Shown in pieces: positions 7,982-14,768 of a stretch of DNA of 24,483 nt. Numbering within the stretch: position 1 is the stretch's first letter; each line of letters starts with the position of its first letter. The position numbers and the translations under genes were made by a program. Under the pieces are notes generated by a model. The model had not been told where the DNA came from and did not search any database. It saw only the letters and a program-made list of their open reading frames with translations. Origin of the DNA: a virus; IMG/VR virus record IMGVR_UViG_3300042397_002966, positions 1 through 24,483 of that record; one strand, given 5' to 3'.

Positions 7982-8865
7982 ATGATTTTTTTATAAAATT
8001 TTATGATGATAATCTTGTAGCTTCTCCTTACCCATCCTATCACAAGGGTAGAGACTTAGAAGAACATTTTATTAATTTTTATTTTGAAAATAAAGAAAAG
8101 TTTGACTCTACTGGATACACTTTCCTTCCTATTAAGTGGACAAATATCTTTAATATATATAGAAATCTTATACCGGAACTTCAAGACAGTTTAAACAAGC
8201 TTGATAGAAGTAAAAAATACTTTACAGTTTCGCAGCATGATGATGCACCATATCTAGAACTACCTCCTAATACATTAAACTTTGCTGCGGGCGGTAATAT
8301 TGCTAATACAATACCTATACCATTAATATGTAGTGGTATCGAAAACATACCACGTAATCAAAAAGATATATTTTGTAGCTTCGTTGGTAGTGTGAGTTTT
8401 AATATAGGTGGAATGTCATCTCTTTCACATAATATAAGGATGAAGATGCTGTCTACTCTTGTTAATAATAAAAAATATTTACTTAAACCGAAACATTGGT
8501 CATCAGATATCAGCACTGATCGTGAGAGCTTATTTTTTGATATAACATCAAGAAGTAAGTTTACGCTGTGTCCTAGAGGTTATGGCTCTACTAGCTTTAG
8601 ATTATACGAAGCTATGCAACTAGGATCGGTACCAGTTTATATATACTATAACGAACCTTTCCTACCATGGAAAGATCAATTGGATTGGAATAGATTGTGT
8701 ATATTAGTAGATTTTAATGACATTGATAACATAGATAATATTCTATCAAACATAACTGATGAAAAATACAGTGATATGTTAAAATATATTGAAGAAATAT
8801 ACCCTACATATTTTACGTTAGATTCTTTAGGTTGTAAAATCCTAACCAAATTAAAGTGTGTATGA
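7978..8865 (+). CDS. exostosin-like (GT47) glycosyltransferase
   Basis: A 295-residue GT-B-type transferase. The diagnostic C-terminal segment runs from SKFTLCPRG (CPRG at 198-201) through FRLYEAMQLGSVPVYI, the exostosin-family signature with the conserved E before A-M-x-x-G-x-[IV]-P-V. An N-terminal FTVSQHDDAPY segment precedes the first Rossmann-like half. No signal peptide or membrane anchor is seen, unlike eukaryotic exostosins. It shares ATGA overlaps with both neighbours. It probably adds a hexose or similar unit to the glycan built by this cassette. Confidence 0.8.
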   Translation: MNDFFIKFYDDNLVASPYPSYHKGRDLEEHFINFYFENKEKFDSTGYTFLPIKWTNIFNIYRNLIPELQDSLNKLDRSKKYFTVSQHDDAPYLELPPNTLNFAAGGNIANTIPIPLICSGIENIPRNQKDIFCSFVGSVSFNIGGMSSLSHNIRMKMLSTLVNNKKYLLKPKHWSSDISTDRESLFFDITSRSKFTLCPRGYGSTSFRLYEAMQLGSVPVYIYYNEPFLPWKDQLDWNRLCILVDFNDIDNIDNILSNITDEKYSDMLKYIEEIYPTYFTLDSLGCKILTKLKCV

Positions 8866-9602
8866 TAACTAGTATATACGAGGGAGGTTTAGGTAACTTA
8901 CTATTTCAGGTAGCTACTGGAATAAACTTAGCACTTAATAACAACGATGTTTACAAGATAAATCCTAACAATCATATAGGTTTAGGACAAGGGCATCGAA
9001 TCACAAATTATTTAGATAACATTTTCTCTAAAATAGAAAAAACAGATTTCACTACTTCTAATATTTTTGAACACACTTCAAACAAGTATGTAGATATTCC
9101 ATATTCCAAAGAATTGTGCTTACAAGGGTATTTTCAAAATTTTGCGTTTATAAAGTCTCATAAGAATAAATTAAAGGAAATATTTCACTTCGATTATATT
9201 AATTTTAATAAAAAGAAAGAAAAGAAAATATTAAGCATTCATGTTAGAGGCGGCGACTATAATTTTTATCCTCACTTTAATATTCTAAATAAAGAATATT
9301 ACGAGCGCTGCCTGAATAATCTAAAAATAGATGATTACGAAATATTCTTAATATCTGACTTCCCTGAAGCTGCGAAAAAACATATACCCGACATACCGTA
9401 TAAAATTTTTCATAGATCAGAGTTACAAGATATGTTTTTGCTTGCTAAAAGTGATGTATGTGTTATATCTAACAGTACCTTTGCCTGGTGGGGGGCATTT
9501 CTCGGTGATGAAAAAATTACGTATGCGCCTCATATATGGTGTGATGGTACTGAAGAGTTTGAAGGAATATATACAGATGATATGATAAAAATTAGTTTTT
9601 AA
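8862..9602 (+). CDS. alpha-1,2-fucosyltransferase-like (GT11)
   Basis: A 246-residue GT11-type enzyme, normally transferring fucose from GDP-fucose. It has GGLGNLLFQ at residues 8-16, the nucleotide-sugar motif HVRGGDY at 127-133, and SNSTFAWWG at 203-211. The canonical HxRRGD has Gly for the second Arg here, so activity or donor preference could differ. I chose ATG at 8862 rather than GTG at 8856, because it makes the same four-base ATGA overlap with the upstream stop as the other cassette genes and starts directly before the conserved first strand. Some phage GT11 homologues may not use fucose. Confidence 0.85.
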   Translation: MITSIYEGGLGNLLFQVATGINLALNNNDVYKINPNNHIGLGQGHRITNYLDNIFSKIEKTDFTTSNIFEHTSNKYVDIPYSKELCLQGYFQNFAFIKSHKNKLKEIFHFDYINFNKKKEKKILSIHVRGGDYNFYPHFNILNKEYYERCLNNLKIDDYEIFLISDFPEAAKKHIPDIPYKIFHRSELQDMFLLAKSDVCVISNSTFAWWGAFLGDEKITYAPHIWCDGTEEFEGIYTDDMIKISF

Positions 9603-9729
9603 AAATGAAACAATACATAAGCCGGTTAATTATAATATTGATACCGTATATTTAGACGGTATGTTATATCATAGATTTACTAAAAAAATTAACAGTTGTT
9701 TTCCTAACTCTGCAACCTATATAATTATA

Positions 9730-10353
9730 ATGACTCAAAAAACTTCCAACGACCTGACACTCATGATGAACGAGTATGGTAGTGATAAAGGATCAGGGCA
9801 TCACAATTATACTGATCTATACTTCGACCTTTTAAAAGATCATGTAGATAAGTCTCTTAATTTATTTGAAGTTGGTTTAGGAACCAACTATCTAGATATA
9901 CCATCTAGTATGGGCACCAGCGGCACACCAGGTGCCTCTTTGAGAGGATGGCGGGAATTTCTCCCAAAAAGTAATATCTATGGTGCAGATATAGATAGAC
10001 GTATTTTATTCAGTGAGGATAGAATAAAGACATTTTATGTAGATCAAACTGATCCAAAATCTATTGAAGAGTTATGGTCTAATGATGAATTAAAAGATAT
10101 TCAATTTGATATTTTTATTGACGATGGTCTTCACCATGTAGATGCAAACATATGCTTATTGAAAAATAGCTTCCATAAATTAAAGCCTAAAGGGGGGTAT
10201 ATTATTGAAGATATAATTGTGAGCTGGATTCCTGCTCTTGAGCGAGAACTAGAGGAGTTAAAACATGAGCTAGGCTTTACGTATACAATTTACAATATAC
10301 CAAACGCGATAAATACACATGATAATGTATTAGCGGTATTAAAGAAGAATTAA
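9730..10353 (+). CDS. SAM-dependent methyltransferase
   Basis: A 207-residue class I methyltransferase. Motif I is FEVGLGTN (residues 46-53), an acidic strand YGADIDRRI follows (84-92), and DIFIDDGLHHVDA (127-139) is the late acidic/histidine motif of sugar O-methyltransferases such as the macrocin O-methyltransferase type. An N-terminal NEYGSDKG segment is typical of this group. I chose ATG at 9730, directly before the conserved part; an in-frame ATG at 9661 would add 23 unconserved-looking residues. It is the only cassette gene separated from its upstream neighbour by a real gap (127 bases with this start). The next gene begins immediately after its stop. Confidence 0.78.
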   Translation: MTQKTSNDLTLMMNEYGSDKGSGHHNYTDLYFDLLKDHVDKSLNLFEVGLGTNYLDIPSSMGTSGTPGASLRGWREFLPKSNIYGADIDRRILFSEDRIKTFYVDQTDPKSIEELWSNDELKDIQFDIFIDDGLHHVDANICLLKNSFHKLKPKGGYIIEDIIVSWIPALERELEELKHELGFTYTIYNIPNAINTHDNVLAVLKKN

Positions 10354-10971
10354 ATGGTATTTGATCTCGAAACTCTTGTTGAAAGGTATAAGCTTAACAT
10401 TGAAAATATTATTCATGTTGGAGGTCACTTTGGTGAGGAAATAAGTACCTATAAAAAAATTAATAGAGAATGTAAGATCTCAATATTTGAACCTGCACCT
10501 CTTAATTTTAGAACGCTAGTAGAAGAAGCTCTTAAATATAAAGATGTAACTTGCTTTAATGTTGCACTCGGGTCAGAGACTGGTAAGAATAATTTATTTG
10601 TTGAGACAAATAATAATGGTCAAAGTAATTCACTACTTAAACCAAAAATACACCTTCAGCAATACCCAGGTATTGTTTTCAATAATGTTGTAGAAGTGGA
10701 CGTGAAAACAATGGACTCATATAACTTCGATACAACTTATAACTTCATAAGTCTCGATGTACAAGGGTTTGAGTTAGAGGTTTTAAAAGGTGCCCGAGAA
10801 ACATTAAAACATGTAAGTTATATTATTACCGAAGTAAATAAATCGGAATTATATGAGAACTGCTGCATGGTAACTGACCTTGATAGCTACTTACATTTAT
10901 TTGGTTTTAAAAGAGTGGAGACGGATTGGATAGGCGATACTTGGGGTGACGCTCTTTATATAAAACAATAA
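10354..10971 (+). CDS. FkbM-family methyltransferase
   Basis: A 205-residue FkbM-type SAM methyltransferase. Visible motifs are IIHVGGHFGEE (19-29; motif I), FEPAP (45-49; SAM ribose-binding acidic residue) and FISLDVQGFELEVLKGA (131-147), the hallmark of FkbM enzymes, which methylate hydroxyls on sugars or natural products. ATG follows the previous stop with no gap. It is the last gene of the glycan cassette; the next gene has its own promoter in the 46-base gap. Marine T4-like phages often carry FkbM genes beside glycosyltransferases. Confidence 0.85.
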   Translation: MVFDLETLVERYKLNIENIIHVGGHFGEEISTYKKINRECKISIFEPAPLNFRTLVEEALKYKDVTCFNVALGSETGKNNLFVETNNNGQSNSLLKPKIHLQQYPGIVFNNVVEVDVKTMDSYNFDTTYNFISLDVQGFELEVLKGARETLKHVSYIITEVNKSELYENCCMVTDLDSYLHLFGFKRVETDWIGDTWGDALYIKQ

Positions 10972-10982
10972 AACATATACAG

Positions 10983-11010
10983 TTGAAATATCTAATAGTA
11001 TTAATATAAT
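10983..11010 (+). promoter_or_regulatory. sigma70-like promoter for the DUF366-like gene
   Basis: TTGAAA (10983-10988), a 16-base spacer and a perfect TATAAT (11005-11010), ending seven bases before the ATG at 11018. This is the best sigma70-type match in the window. It predicts a transcript starting at or within one or two bases of the start codon. Confidence 0.65.
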
Positions 11011-11017
11011 CTGATAT

Positions 11018-11602
11018 ATGATTATTAATCAACCTATCTATAACGGCGATCTTATTCACAAGCGTTTTGCATATCAGTTCTTTAAGAAAAATGTATCGCC
11101 ATGTGGCGATATTGTAGCTTTTAGAGCTCCTATGTATGTTAGTGACAATCTTATTGATCTAGAAGACTCTCTTAGTAAAGATTATATTTTTAGTGATGAT
11201 GCTATTAATTTTTGCTGGGAGATTCCAAATCTCTGCCCTATTGGTGCAGTAGCTTTTCAACGTCTATTTAATGCGGCTATCGCTAATATTCTTGCTATGA
11301 TTATTAAAAAACCATTAGAAATGAAAGGTGATGATATCATGGTACATGATACTTTTATCGGCGGTAAGGATAAAAAGCAGTATGAAGTAGGTAAAGTTAG
11401 CGTTTCAATCACATACTCAAAAGACAATGTAGCTATCGGACATACCGGTATTAATATTAATGCAGGTAATAAAGCACCGGGGTTTGCATATAGCTCAAAA
11501 CTTAACGATGACCAAGTTCAGGAATTAATGTATCGTGCTATTAACTACTTCAACGAAGAAATTAAGGACATGCAAATCGCCACTACAAAGGTAATTGTAT
11601 GA
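11018..11602 (+). CDS. DUF366-like protein, possible deazaguanine role
   Basis: A 194-residue protein that resembles the archaeal/phage DUF366 family (type member PH1223 of Pyrococcus, as I recall it). Matching features in order are a YxGxxIxxxxAY start (8-19), GDIVAFRAP (30-38), the acidic LIDLEDSL (45-52), QRLFNAAIAN (81-90), GDDIMV (104-109), and paired strands KVSVSI (126-131) and HTGINI (142-147). DUF366 has no settled function that I can state with certainty. QueE and QueF in the same window make a part in 7-deazaguanine base processing plausible, but this is inference. It has a good sigma70-like promoter and overlaps the next gene as ATGA. Confidence 0.6.
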   Translation: MIINQPIYNGDLIHKRFAYQFFKKNVSPCGDIVAFRAPMYVSDNLIDLEDSLSKDYIFSDDAINFCWEIPNLCPIGAVAFQRLFNAAIANILAMIIKKPLEMKGDDIMVHDTFIGGKDKKQYEVGKVSVSITYSKDNVAIGHTGININAGNKAPGFAYSSKLNDDQVQELMYRAINYFNEEIKDMQIATTKVIV

Positions 11603-11970
11603 ACTTCTTTGATATATTAAGATCGCTTCTATTTGCAAAAAAAACTGCTGAAGATCTCTGTAGTGAGGGACTTCAGCAGTTTACTCCTTACATGGTAAAT
11701 AGATGGATTTCGTTTTATGATAATTCTAAAACTATTTTTATTAATGAAACATTTAATAAGTTTGCTTCTCTATTTGAAGATAAAAATGAAATGTATAAAT
11801 TATACTTTAACTTAATTCCGCAGAGTAAGTTTAAAAAAATTAATTATATAAAAAAGAAAAAAGAAACGCAAGACGAAGATCCTAGTGTAGCTGTCATAGC
11901 GAAAAACAATATGCTTTCAAAAAGAGAAATATTACAGTACATTGATTTAACAAATAATACAAGTAAATAG
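11599..11970 (+). CDS. possible clamp-loader small subunit (gp62-like)
   Basis: A 123-residue protein, coupled to the DUF366-like gene by an ATGA overlap. Residues 28-92 contain TPYMVNRWISFYDNS, a middle segment with INETFNKFA, and YFNLIPQSKFKKINYIKKKK. This order (F/Y-x-VNR-x-[LI]-S, a mid-protein helix, then a basic K-rich segment) resembles the small clamp-loader subunit gp62 of T4-like phages, which with gp44 loads the gp45 sliding clamp. It is shorter than T4 gp62 (187 residues), and I recognise the pattern rather than a full alignment. If wrong, it is a small basic phage protein of unknown function. Confidence 0.45.
   Translation: MNFFDILRSLLFAKKTAEDLCSEGLQQFTPYMVNRWISFYDNSKTIFINETFNKFASLFEDKNEMYKLYFNLIPQSKFKKINYIKKKKETQDEDPSVAVIAKNNMLSKREILQYIDLTNNTSK
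11962..11969 (+). promoter_or_regulatory. T4-late-type box before the co-chaperonin gene
   Basis: AGTAAATA, ending exactly five bases before the ATG at 11975. It overlaps the stop codon of the upstream gene (TAG, 11968-11970). It shares the ANTAAATA-N5-start arrangement with other late genes. The G makes it weaker than consensus. Confidence 0.4.
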
Positions 11971-11974
11971 CAGC

Positions 11975-12415
11975 ATGGCACAAGCAAGTATCGACCAGTT
12001 AGCACCTACAAGAAGCCTTATAGACCTATCTTCTCATTCTAGTGGAGATTTTGGTCTAGAGGAATATGAATTAAGTTTTGTTTTTGATGATATTGTACTA
12101 GTAGAGTATGTAGATATGACAGAGGATAGAGACGGTATTGTTAGAAACGGTATATATATTCCTACTAACACTCTAACCAAGGCATGGAGAAAAGCTAAGG
12201 TTATTTTAGCAGGTCCGCAAGTAAAATATACCAAGGTGGGTGATATAGTAGTGTTTCCAAACAACCTAGGTATTACTGTATCAAATGTAGATATAACCGG
12301 TTACGGCAAGGCAAACGGAGCAGTCTTCCTTAACGAAAGTAGAATTTTTGGAATTTGTAAACCAAAGCAAAATGGCAGTATCGATACAAACACTGGAGAA
12401 TCTTCTCCTCAATAA
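11975..12415 (+). CDS. GroES/gp31-like co-chaperonin
   Basis: A 146-residue protein with a GroES-like beta-barrel pattern: FDDIVLVEYVD (37-47), a flexible GIVRNGIYIPTNT stretch (54-66) at the place of the mobile loop, KAKVILAGP (73-81), VGDIVVFPNNLG (88-99) and a closing FLNESRIFGICKP (118-130). T4 gp31 replaces host GroES on GroEL and is needed to fold gp23; this gene lies a few kilobases upstream of the capsid block, which fits. Residues 1-35 form an extra N-terminal extension. It overlaps the following gene by 44 bases. Sequence identity to gp31 is low, as is normal, so the call rests on the GroES pattern. Confidence 0.72.
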   Translation: MAQASIDQLAPTRSLIDLSSHSSGDFGLEEYELSFVFDDIVLVEYVDMTEDRDGIVRNGIYIPTNTLTKAWRKAKVILAGPQVKYTKVGDIVVFPNNLGITVSNVDITGYGKANGAVFLNESRIFGICKPKQNGSIDTNTGESSPQ

Positions 12416-12749
12416 TGTTCTCGATTTAAGATTTGTACGGCGCATACCACTAGCTAATAAACCAGCTACGCGTAGAATGCTATGTACAAAGTCTTACGAT
12501 CTCTTAAACTCTACAAACGGTCGTATTGTATTAAATTATACACCACCGCGTCAAAATAAACAGTTTAATGAAGCTAGACAAAATGCGTGTATAGTATGGG
12601 ATATACTAATGCAAGATTATAGAATAGTATCTGCAGATCAAGTTACTATAATAAGACAGATACCTGCTAATGAGCAGTTCTGGACTTTTTTCAATAATGA
12701 GATATATACTCTCAATACAGAGCAGAAAATTCTGTACATGGAATCATGA
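12372..12749 (+). CDS. DUF2693-like SH3-barrel protein
   Basis: A 125-residue protein. MAVSIQTLENLLLNNVLDLRFVRR, then TRRMLCTKSYDLLNS, IVWDILMQDYRIVSADQV and a final hydrophobic tail resemble the DUF2693 / SH3-like-barrel small proteins common in T4-like phages of marine bacteria, whose function is unknown. I chose ATG at 12372; an in-frame TTG at 12348 would add eight residues but is less likely. The gene starts inside the 3' end of the co-chaperonin gene in another frame, and its stop overlaps the next start as ATGA, so it depends on upstream translation. Confidence 0.65.
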   Translation: MAVSIQTLENLLLNNVLDLRFVRRIPLANKPATRRMLCTKSYDLLNSTNGRIVLNYTPPRQNKQFNEARQNACIVWDILMQDYRIVSADQVTIIRQIPANEQFWTFFNNEIYTLNTEQKILYMES

Positions 12750-13090
12750 ATATAGAGCTCTACACAAAAATACTTCAGTCCTATTTACAGTCAAAGGTAA
12801 CCATTAAGTGTAATAATAAAGTTCTGAAGACAGGTAAGCTTACACTGTTTAATATTAAACAATACTTTATTAGATTTTACATAGAAACGGATAAAAAGAC
12901 CAATAAGATTTTAGAATTACCTTATCCTTTTTTAATTGAGAGTACTGATAATAATATTTGTACTCTTAATTATAAACTTACTTCACTTTGTAATAATCAC
13001 TCAGCTACAGTAAACGCTTTAAGAGCTATAAACAAAAGCACATCAAGTAAAGTATATGATAATGTCGTAAGTATAATTCCTTTAAATTAA
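12746..13090 (+). CDS. hypothetical protein
   Basis: A 114-residue protein that I do not recognise. It is basic, rich in K, N and I, with alternating hydrophobic stretches (SKVTIKC, GKLTLFNI, YFIRFYIET, CTLNYKLTSLC) suggesting a small beta-sheet fold. No signal peptide or membrane helix is visible. The start overlaps the DUF2693-like stop as ATGA, and its own stop lies inside a perfect inverted repeat upstream of the helicase promoter. Nucleic-acid or protein binding is possible, but nothing specific supports it. Confidence 0.7.
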   Translation: MNIELYTKILQSYLQSKVTIKCNNKVLKTGKLTLFNIKQYFIRFYIETDKKTNKILELPYPFLIESTDNNICTLNYKLTSLCNNHSATVNALRAINKSTSSKVYDNVVSIIPLN

Positions 13091-13093
13091 AGG
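13079..13093. promoter_or_regulatory. perfect inverted repeat, candidate operator
   Basis: CCTTTAA-A-TTAAAGG, a 7+7 base perfect inverted repeat. It covers the stop of the upstream gene and the -35 region of the helicase promoter. Position suggests a regulator site; the partner is unknown. The AT-rich centre lowers its significance. Confidence 0.35.
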
Positions 13094-13101
13094 AACTTCG
13101 A

Positions 13102-13107
13102 TATAAT
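13102..13107 (+). promoter_or_regulatory. -10 box before the helicase
   Basis: A perfect TATAAT ends seven bases before the ATG at 13115, the same spacing as before the DUF366-like gene. The -35 region is weak (TTTAAA, 15-base spacer), so activation through the inverted repeat or a phage factor is possible. Confidence 0.45.
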
Positions 13108-13114
13108 ATTATTA

Positions 13115-14755
13115 ATGACAAGTCTTCTTAGTAAGTTTCCTGATACCTTTACTCCAAATAAGCAGCAAGTTAAGTTACTGCGCAATATCGAACAAGCCTT
13201 TGAAGATGGTTATAAGTTTGTAGTTTGTAGTGCTCCGACTGGTTCAGGTAAATCTTTTGTATCAAAGACTCTTGGTAATGATTCAAGATCACCTTCAAAA
13301 GATTTTATAGATTTAGTAAATTCATATCAAGTGTTTAAAAGATCTCAAACCGGTGATTATCAACACGCAGATGAGTTAGAAGAGCAAAAACCATTTGGTG
13401 CGTTTGCCCTTACAATAACTAAAGCTCTCCAAGACCAATATAAGGAGTTATTTTCTGAAGTAGATGTCTTAAAAGGAAAGTCAAATTATCAGTGCTCGTA
13501 TGATAGTAATTATACAGTTGAGTATGCTCCTTGCATTCTTTCTAAGAAAATAAAAGATGATTGCTGGTCTAAAAACTCGTGCCCTTATTATGAAGCGCGT
13601 AATAAAGCGGTAACATCTAGTTTTGCAACGTTAAATTATAATATGTTTTTTGCACTACCTTACCATGTAAAGCGTAAGCAGTATATCATTTGTGACGAGG
13701 CCTCAGAGTTAGAGGATCAATTAGTCAAAGAATTTTCATGTCAGATTAATTTTGAGTATTTAAAGAAAACGGAAGTAGTTATTAGACCTCTTCCGAGTGA
13801 TAACGAATATGGTAAGTTAGGAAGATGGTTAAGTACATTATGTGCAGATATAGAAGATAGAGTAGCAGAATTAAAAGATATAACAAGTAGAAGTGATAGT
13901 AAAAGTACAGCTCTTTATGCTAGTGAAAAAAAATCTGAGTTAATTTCTCTACTTACTCTGCAATCTAAGGTTAAGACTCTAATTGATACATGGCATGATA
14001 GCGAGTATATTACTGAGCGGGTACCTAAGGGAGTTAACTTTATGCCTCTGAAGGTTGATAAGCTTGCAAAGCATATATTTGATTACGCTGATAAAGTAAT
14101 CTTAATGTCAGCTACTATTATCGATCCGTCAAACTTCTGCAAAACACTAGGTATAGATAAATTTAAATACATTGAAGCTGAATCAACCTTTGATGCATCT
14201 AAGGCGCCGATTTACGCGAACACGAAAATTAAACTAAATTACAACAATCTGCAATCTAACCTACCTAAAATTGCAAAACAAATTCAAGAAATTTGTAAAC
14301 TTCATAGTAATGAAAAAGGTATTATTCATACCCAAACAAATACAATTACAAATTACCTTAGAGACAACTTAAATAATAATAGAATTCTGTATAGAGAGCC
14401 AGGAGTTAAAAATGAGGATATTCTCGATATGCATTCTACTAGTAAAGAGTCTACAATACTCGCATCTCCATCAATGTCTTACGGGGTCGATTTGAAGGAC
14501 GATTTAGCTCGGTTCCAAATAATAATTAAAGCACCATATCTACCTATGATAGATAAGCGAGTAGAAAAAATGATGAAGTTAGATTTTAGTTGGTATATGA
14601 ATAAGATGCTATGCTCTTTAATTCAGTCTTGCGGAAGAGGAGTGAGATCTCATAAAGATCACTGCGTTACATATATTCTAGATGCAGCTATAGTTGAAGC
14701 TGTAATTAAGAATAGAAGTAAAATTCCAAAATATTTTTTGGATAGGTTTATGTAG
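13115..14755 (+). CDS. XPD/DinG-type superfamily 2 DNA helicase
   Basis: A 546-residue ATP-driven DNA helicase. Motif I (Walker A) is APTGSGKS at 40-47, motif II is DEAS at 194-197 in YIICDEASELED, and motif VI is QSCGRGVR at 504-511. Between motifs I and II are four cysteines (C127, C140, C150, C156), the position of the 4Fe-4S cluster in XPD/DinG/Rad3 helicases, which unwind 5' to 3' and often act at replication blocks or R-loops. GVDLKDDLARF and AFYLP-like segments precede motif VI. It is smaller than E. coli DinG (716 residues). Its TATAAT promoter suggests early expression. The group is clear; the exact phage role (replication, repair or recombination) is not. Confidence 0.88.
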   Translation: MTSLLSKFPDTFTPNKQQVKLLRNIEQAFEDGYKFVVCSAPTGSGKSFVSKTLGNDSRSPSKDFIDLVNSYQVFKRSQTGDYQHADELEEQKPFGAFALTITKALQDQYKELFSEVDVLKGKSNYQCSYDSNYTVEYAPCILSKKIKDDCWSKNSCPYYEARNKAVTSSFATLNYNMFFALPYHVKRKQYIICDEASELEDQLVKEFSCQINFEYLKKTEVVIRPLPSDNEYGKLGRWLSTLCADIEDRVAELKDITSRSDSKSTALYASEKKSELISLLTLQSKVKTLIDTWHDSEYITERVPKGVNFMPLKVDKLAKHIFDYADKVILMSATIIDPSNFCKTLGIDKFKYIEAESTFDASKAPIYANTKIKLNYNNLQSNLPKIAKQIQEICKLHSNEKGIIHTQTNTITNYLRDNLNNNRILYREPGVKNEDILDMHSTSKESTILASPSMSYGVDLKDDLARFQIIIKAPYLPMIDKRVEKMMKLDFSWYMNKMLCSLIQSCGRGVRSHKDHCVTYILDAAIVEAVIKNRSKIPKYFLDRFM

Positions 14756-14763
14756 ACTAAATA
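14756..14763 (+). promoter_or_regulatory. T4-late-type box before the gp15-like gene
   Basis: ACTAAATA, ending exactly five bases before the GTG at 14769. The spacing matches other late genes here and supports GTG as the true start. Confidence 0.5.
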
Positions 14764-14768
14764 TATGA

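Noticed and set aside
9605-9655. 16-codon hydrophobic mini-ORF between the GT11-like gene and the methyltransferase
   Set aside because: Too short and AT-rich to support as a gene; recorded only as part of the gap.
12348-12371. Extended start (TTG) for the DUF2693-like gene
   Set aside because: TTG is a poor start, and the conserved part begins at the ATG at 12372.
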